Source of the DNA: Dicaeum eximium
Lineage: Eukaryota > Chordata > Aves > Passeriformes > Dicaeidae
Assembly (NCBI GenBank): GCA_013396995.1
Contig: VWZP01008545.1
Coordinates: 434,001-498,000, forward strand
Reading direction: 5' to 3'
Length of the DNA: 64,000 nucleotides
The notes below the pieces were generated by a model. That model was not told the origin of the DNA and did no database searches. It was given only the letters and a program-made list of their open reading frames with translations. This document shows positions 60,301-64,000 of this stretch, piece after piece (within the stretch, counting starts at the first letter, position 1; the number at the start of each line of letters is the position of its first letter). A program made the translations under genes and the position numbers.

Positions 60301-63300
60301 AATTACATCAGGCACGAGACAGCAGCACCTCGCCATGCAGAGGCTCCAGGGAGGGGCAGGAGGGCAATTCCCAGCCATGGAAAAGCCCTTTCTGCTCTTG
60401 CTTCCTGGGCGTTTCTTGTTTCTTTGGGGTTTGTTTGTTTGGTTTCATTTTCAGTTTGGTTAGGTTTGGGGTGTTTTTTAGTAATTGGAAGAAGTGAAAT
60501 GCAGAATGGATGTTATTATCTGTACAGAATTCAAACACAAAGCAGAACTACCAACTATTACAATAATCTGTCCTCAAATACCAATAAAAACTTTAAAAAT
60601 ACCAACCTATAACCCCTCCTTGTTCCTCTGGCAAGTGCTGCACACAAAAAGGAGCAGGTGAATGGAACAACCAATTTAATTATTCCCATAAACCTCTGGG
60701 TCATGTTACATATTCTCAGAGTTACCTATCACTACATTACCATTAATCAGCAAGGTTATACACACACAGAATTCTGATAACATTCCTTAATGTCTTTTCG
60801 TAATGAAACAAAAATTATATGAAAATAAAACAATTCTTTTTCACTGCTTTGTCCTGATTCAGAGGAATAAGAGATGATATTTTGAAGCATTTTTCAAATA
60901 AACACTTTATCAATTAATTGCCATCTAATAATTTAAATATTTCAAGTAGCTTGACTTCTGTTTGATTGGCTTACATTCAAAAATAAGACTGTAAAAAAAT
61001 ACACTTTTATCAAACAGTAAGTAAAGGATTTTCACTTAGAGCATTAAATATAGTGTTGACTACTCAAAAATTTGAAAGCTGAGGAAAACATTAAAATTTA
61101 TCTTTAGATGGACATGTTTTCAGAGAATTGGAAGCTTTCTGAGAAAAAGATTCTCAGAGTCCTAGCGAGCTTAGAGCAAAACAAAACAGCATAAGGAGTG
61201 ACCTGTACAAGTGTGTCTTTAGTGGAGAGGAACAGGAAAGAAGCAGCAGTGTACAGAAGGAACTGTTTGATAAGATTTATGCAGAAAGCTATGGATTTGT
61301 TTCTCAAAGTAATAATGAAATTGAAAAGTCTCCACTCAAGGTAGTCTGCCTGAGTTCCTGTTAGAATAATTAATTCAATACTGTGGGGATGGAATTGTTA
61401 TTGATGTGTTGAAGCACCAGGAGACTTGGGCAGGCACTCTTTAATTATTTATAATCTAAGCAAATAAATATAATTAAGCAATATGTATCTTTATGAAATT
61501 CAAATTGAATCTCGGAGGTATAGAAGATCACCTTTGCTTACAAACCAATGACTTAGATAAACTTTCAAAGATCTACTAATGTGTTGAAGCCAAAATGTCT
61601 TTAGTTGTAGGAACCTGGTGGGCAATGGTATGACAATGTTTTGATCAGCATAAAATCCCAATTTTGTCAAGAGAAAAATCAGGCAAGTTCTGTGACAAAG
61701 ATGACAGAGACAATAAAGGAGAGACATGAGAAAGTTAAAAACCTGGAGCTTGCACCGTACATACAAAATACATGCAATTTCCTCTTCTCAAAGCTTTTGG
61801 GCATATTTTAGCACCCAGTGAAGAGCCAACTTCACCCAGATTAAAGTGTTTTATGCAAATGCATTTATCACTGCAGAGAGGCAGAAATGGTTCCAAGCTG
61901 AAAAAGGATGGCTGTCAATACATCATGAAAAGAAATAGCCTAGTGAATATACACAGAAATACATGCATGGCCAGGCAATTTCCATCTTTTTTCCAGAATG
62001 AAATATAAACTTTCACTATCCTGAATCTGCTTCTGCAAAGGATGGAAGATTGACTTCAGGATATTTTTTTTTCCCCCATTTGTTTAATGGTTTTGGCTTT
62101 CTTAATCTGTTCATATATGCATTCTCCTTTGAGTATTCTCAAGAAGACAATTTTTTTTTTCTAAATTACAACTGAAGTTCTTGCATTATATTCTGACTCC
62201 AGGACATGAAACTTTCTAAAGGTGATTAAGTATTGTGAGATCTAAGATGAGTTACCAAAATATTGCAAATCTTGAAGGTTTCTTCAGACACAGTTAGCTA
62301 AACAGCTAGGAAGAGTAAAGCAGAAAGTAAAAGAAAAAAGTAAATCCTTAACTCTAGATGCCAACAAACAGCCTACCAAGATTAAAACAAAGCTCTCCTT
62401 CAGCTTCTGGAGAATTAGAGTCCAGATTCTATTGAGGCAATGGAAAGCGATTTAAAACACAATACATAAATACATACTTTTTCATCTTTCTAACCATGTC
62501 CATTCTGCTGTAAGCTGACTTTTCATGTATCATCACTGACAGAGGAATTAAAGAAAGGGCCTGTTTAGACAGTTGCAACGGTGGTAATGTCTATCCTCTC
62601 AAGCCAAAGCAATAGGATAACAACTACACACTGAAATGTACCTTTCCAAACTGTTTTGGGATGAGCTGAAGAAAAATGAACAGTATGAAGACCAAACTGG
62701 AGAGGGCATTATGGGGGAAAAAATTACTCTCAAGAGTATCCAATCCATACTCCATTTTAAAGTTTTGGCAGCCTAGTGGGTGACATTTCATTTTAAAGCC
62801 TTTTAGCCTCACCAGGAAGAAGGAAAACTTTACATTTCTCTTAGATAATGCATTCTTCGTTATAAAAACACTGTATTGCATCATTGATTTGCAGGGCTGG
62901 ATCTTCAGATCCAGCTCAGAACTAAAAATTAAGGCCCATCTGTGCTGATCCTGTGGTTCCATACTGTTTAGTGCTACAGTACAGGGACATTTCTTAGCTC
63001 CTGTCCTTGGGAAGCCACATGCAAGTGTGAGCACAGCACATGGTCACAGTGAAATTCTTTTACCTCTATTACTTTTGAGGGCCATTTTGTGTGATAAAAA
63101 GGTTAAACAGCAGTTGTGAGCCATTATTGTGTCTTTCTTTTTCTTTCCTTATACAAGAAACAGTAAAAATGCATCACCAGTCTGTCCCTTCTGAGCTTCT
63201 CCTTTTCCATTTCTATCTTATTTTCTGTGCTTTATCTTGAGATAGCTCCTGATGAAGTTTTTTAAACTTTGGAAGACGACGCAGCAACACCACAACTGGG

Positions 63301-64000
63301 CAAGCCCAGCATCCTCAGACCCCGCAGCCAAAGCAGAGGAGCTGTCAGCTGCACTGCCTTGCTCAGATGTCACATCAGCTCTCCTCTGGGGCACGTGCTC
63401 CAGCAGCAGTGCCTTGGTGCCTCTGTACCTGGCAAAACCTTTTAAAAAGATTCTCTTTGATGTGTAACCACAGGAGGGCACGGGTCCCAAGTTCAGCTAA
63501 GCATGTTGTGAACATTAGCAGGTTCAGCTCCACAAGGCAAAGACAAGTGACAGCCTGTAAGTCAAGATATCATTTTGGAAGAGTTGCTGCAAGAAAAATA
63601 CTGAGATGAACAAAGAGCGGGTGTTGTGGATTTTTCAAGTGAATATTGGAGCTCCCAAAAAGCACCACTACCCAAAACTTTGATTATTGTAGGAAAGGTG
63701 TTAAGATGTGCTTTACAGTGCCACTTCACCTGTTCCGGACACAAAGGAAAAATCAGAGGGAGGGGAGCATTTAATTTTCCTTAGTAACAATAAACAACAT
63801 TGAACAGCATCTTCTACTCACAGAACGCAGTCTGCACTTTCAGTATGGAATAAAATCCTCCACACTCTTAGCACTCCACCTTCCTCAGCCTTGGTACAAA
63901 ACAACTCCTATCCCACTCAGGAGGGTAAGAGTGTCCTCCAGACCCAGCTCCCTGGGGAACACAGGTCACCCAGGGTGAGCAAATTGGTTTAAGCTGTGGT
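57370..64000. other. AT-rich non-coding DNA, no gene seen
   Basis: The longest frame in the window is here (62624-63034, -, 136 codons). It is rich in Phe, Leu, Ser and Lys, with no domain or splice context. A T/G tract lies at 60412-60479 and octamer motifs at 57893-57900 and 61853-61860. A GC-richer patch at 63280-63440 is open on both strands, which points to composition. Confidence 0.6.
60412..60479. repeat. T/G-rich low-complexity tract
   Basis: Built of tttg, ttgg and gggg units with almost no A or C. It is a shorter relative in composition of the tract at 30833-30965. It produces the Phe/Leu/Trp-rich end of the overlapping + frames. Confidence 0.8.

Noticed and set aside
62624..63034. 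Longest open frame in the window (136 codons, minus strand) as a gene
   Set aside because: Composition is Phe/Leu/Ser/Lys rich as expected from AT-rich DNA. No domain, splice sites or codon-position bias was seen.
1..64000. Bacterial operons, CRISPR arrays, rRNA/tRNA genes or an endogenous virus with recognisable proteins
   Set aside because: None could be recognised. There are no long frames, no regular spaced repeats, no LTR pair and no viral protein motif.

Overview
The window looks like non-coding nuclear DNA from a bird. Four pieces with the typical 3'-end wording of CR1 LINEs (the main retroposon of birds and other sauropsids) lie in otherwise repeat-poor, AT-rich DNA. No bacterial operon structure, rRNA, tRNA gene, CRISPR array, insertion sequence or long open frame is visible. 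CR1 is also common in turtles and crocodilians. The low repeat load and the many short A/C or T/G tracts fit a bird best, possibly a songbird, but the sequence alone does not prove the species.

Layout. 1-7.3 kb is plain AT-rich DNA with small repeats. At 7.34-7.64 kb a small GC-rich patch carries a tight CpG cluster. At 10.73-11.08 kb an unusually coding-like open frame ends at a splice-donor-like site. 13.86-14.4 kb is strongly pyrimidine-rich on the + strand. An old minus-strand CR1 lies at 18.15-18.65 kb. Three further coding-like segments follow: 21.08-21.24 kb (minus strand, with good 3' and 5' splice signals), 23.19-23.49 kb (+ strand, one in-frame stop that could be removed by a splice acceptor), and 27.65-27.78 kb (+ strand, good acceptor and donor). 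A T/G tract occupies 30.83-30.97 kb, a short plus-strand CR1 tail 33.77-33.83 kb, a GC-richer patch 37.97-38.25 kb, and directly after it a nested palindrome of two abutting octamer sites (38,311-38,353). Homeodomain-type TAATTA clusters lie near 41.2 and 43.3 kb, and two CR1 3' ends of different subfamilies at 47.3 and 47.7 kb. The rest, to 64 kb, is single-copy-looking AT-rich DNA with a possible tRNA-derived SINE relic at 56.8 kb.

Interpretation. The best reading is a gene desert or the inside of one or more very large introns. I found no complete gene. None of the exon candidates could be assigned to a known protein, and they lie on both strands, so they are not presented as one gene. They and the nested palindrome are the parts most worth checking. 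No undescribed multi-gene system is visible.
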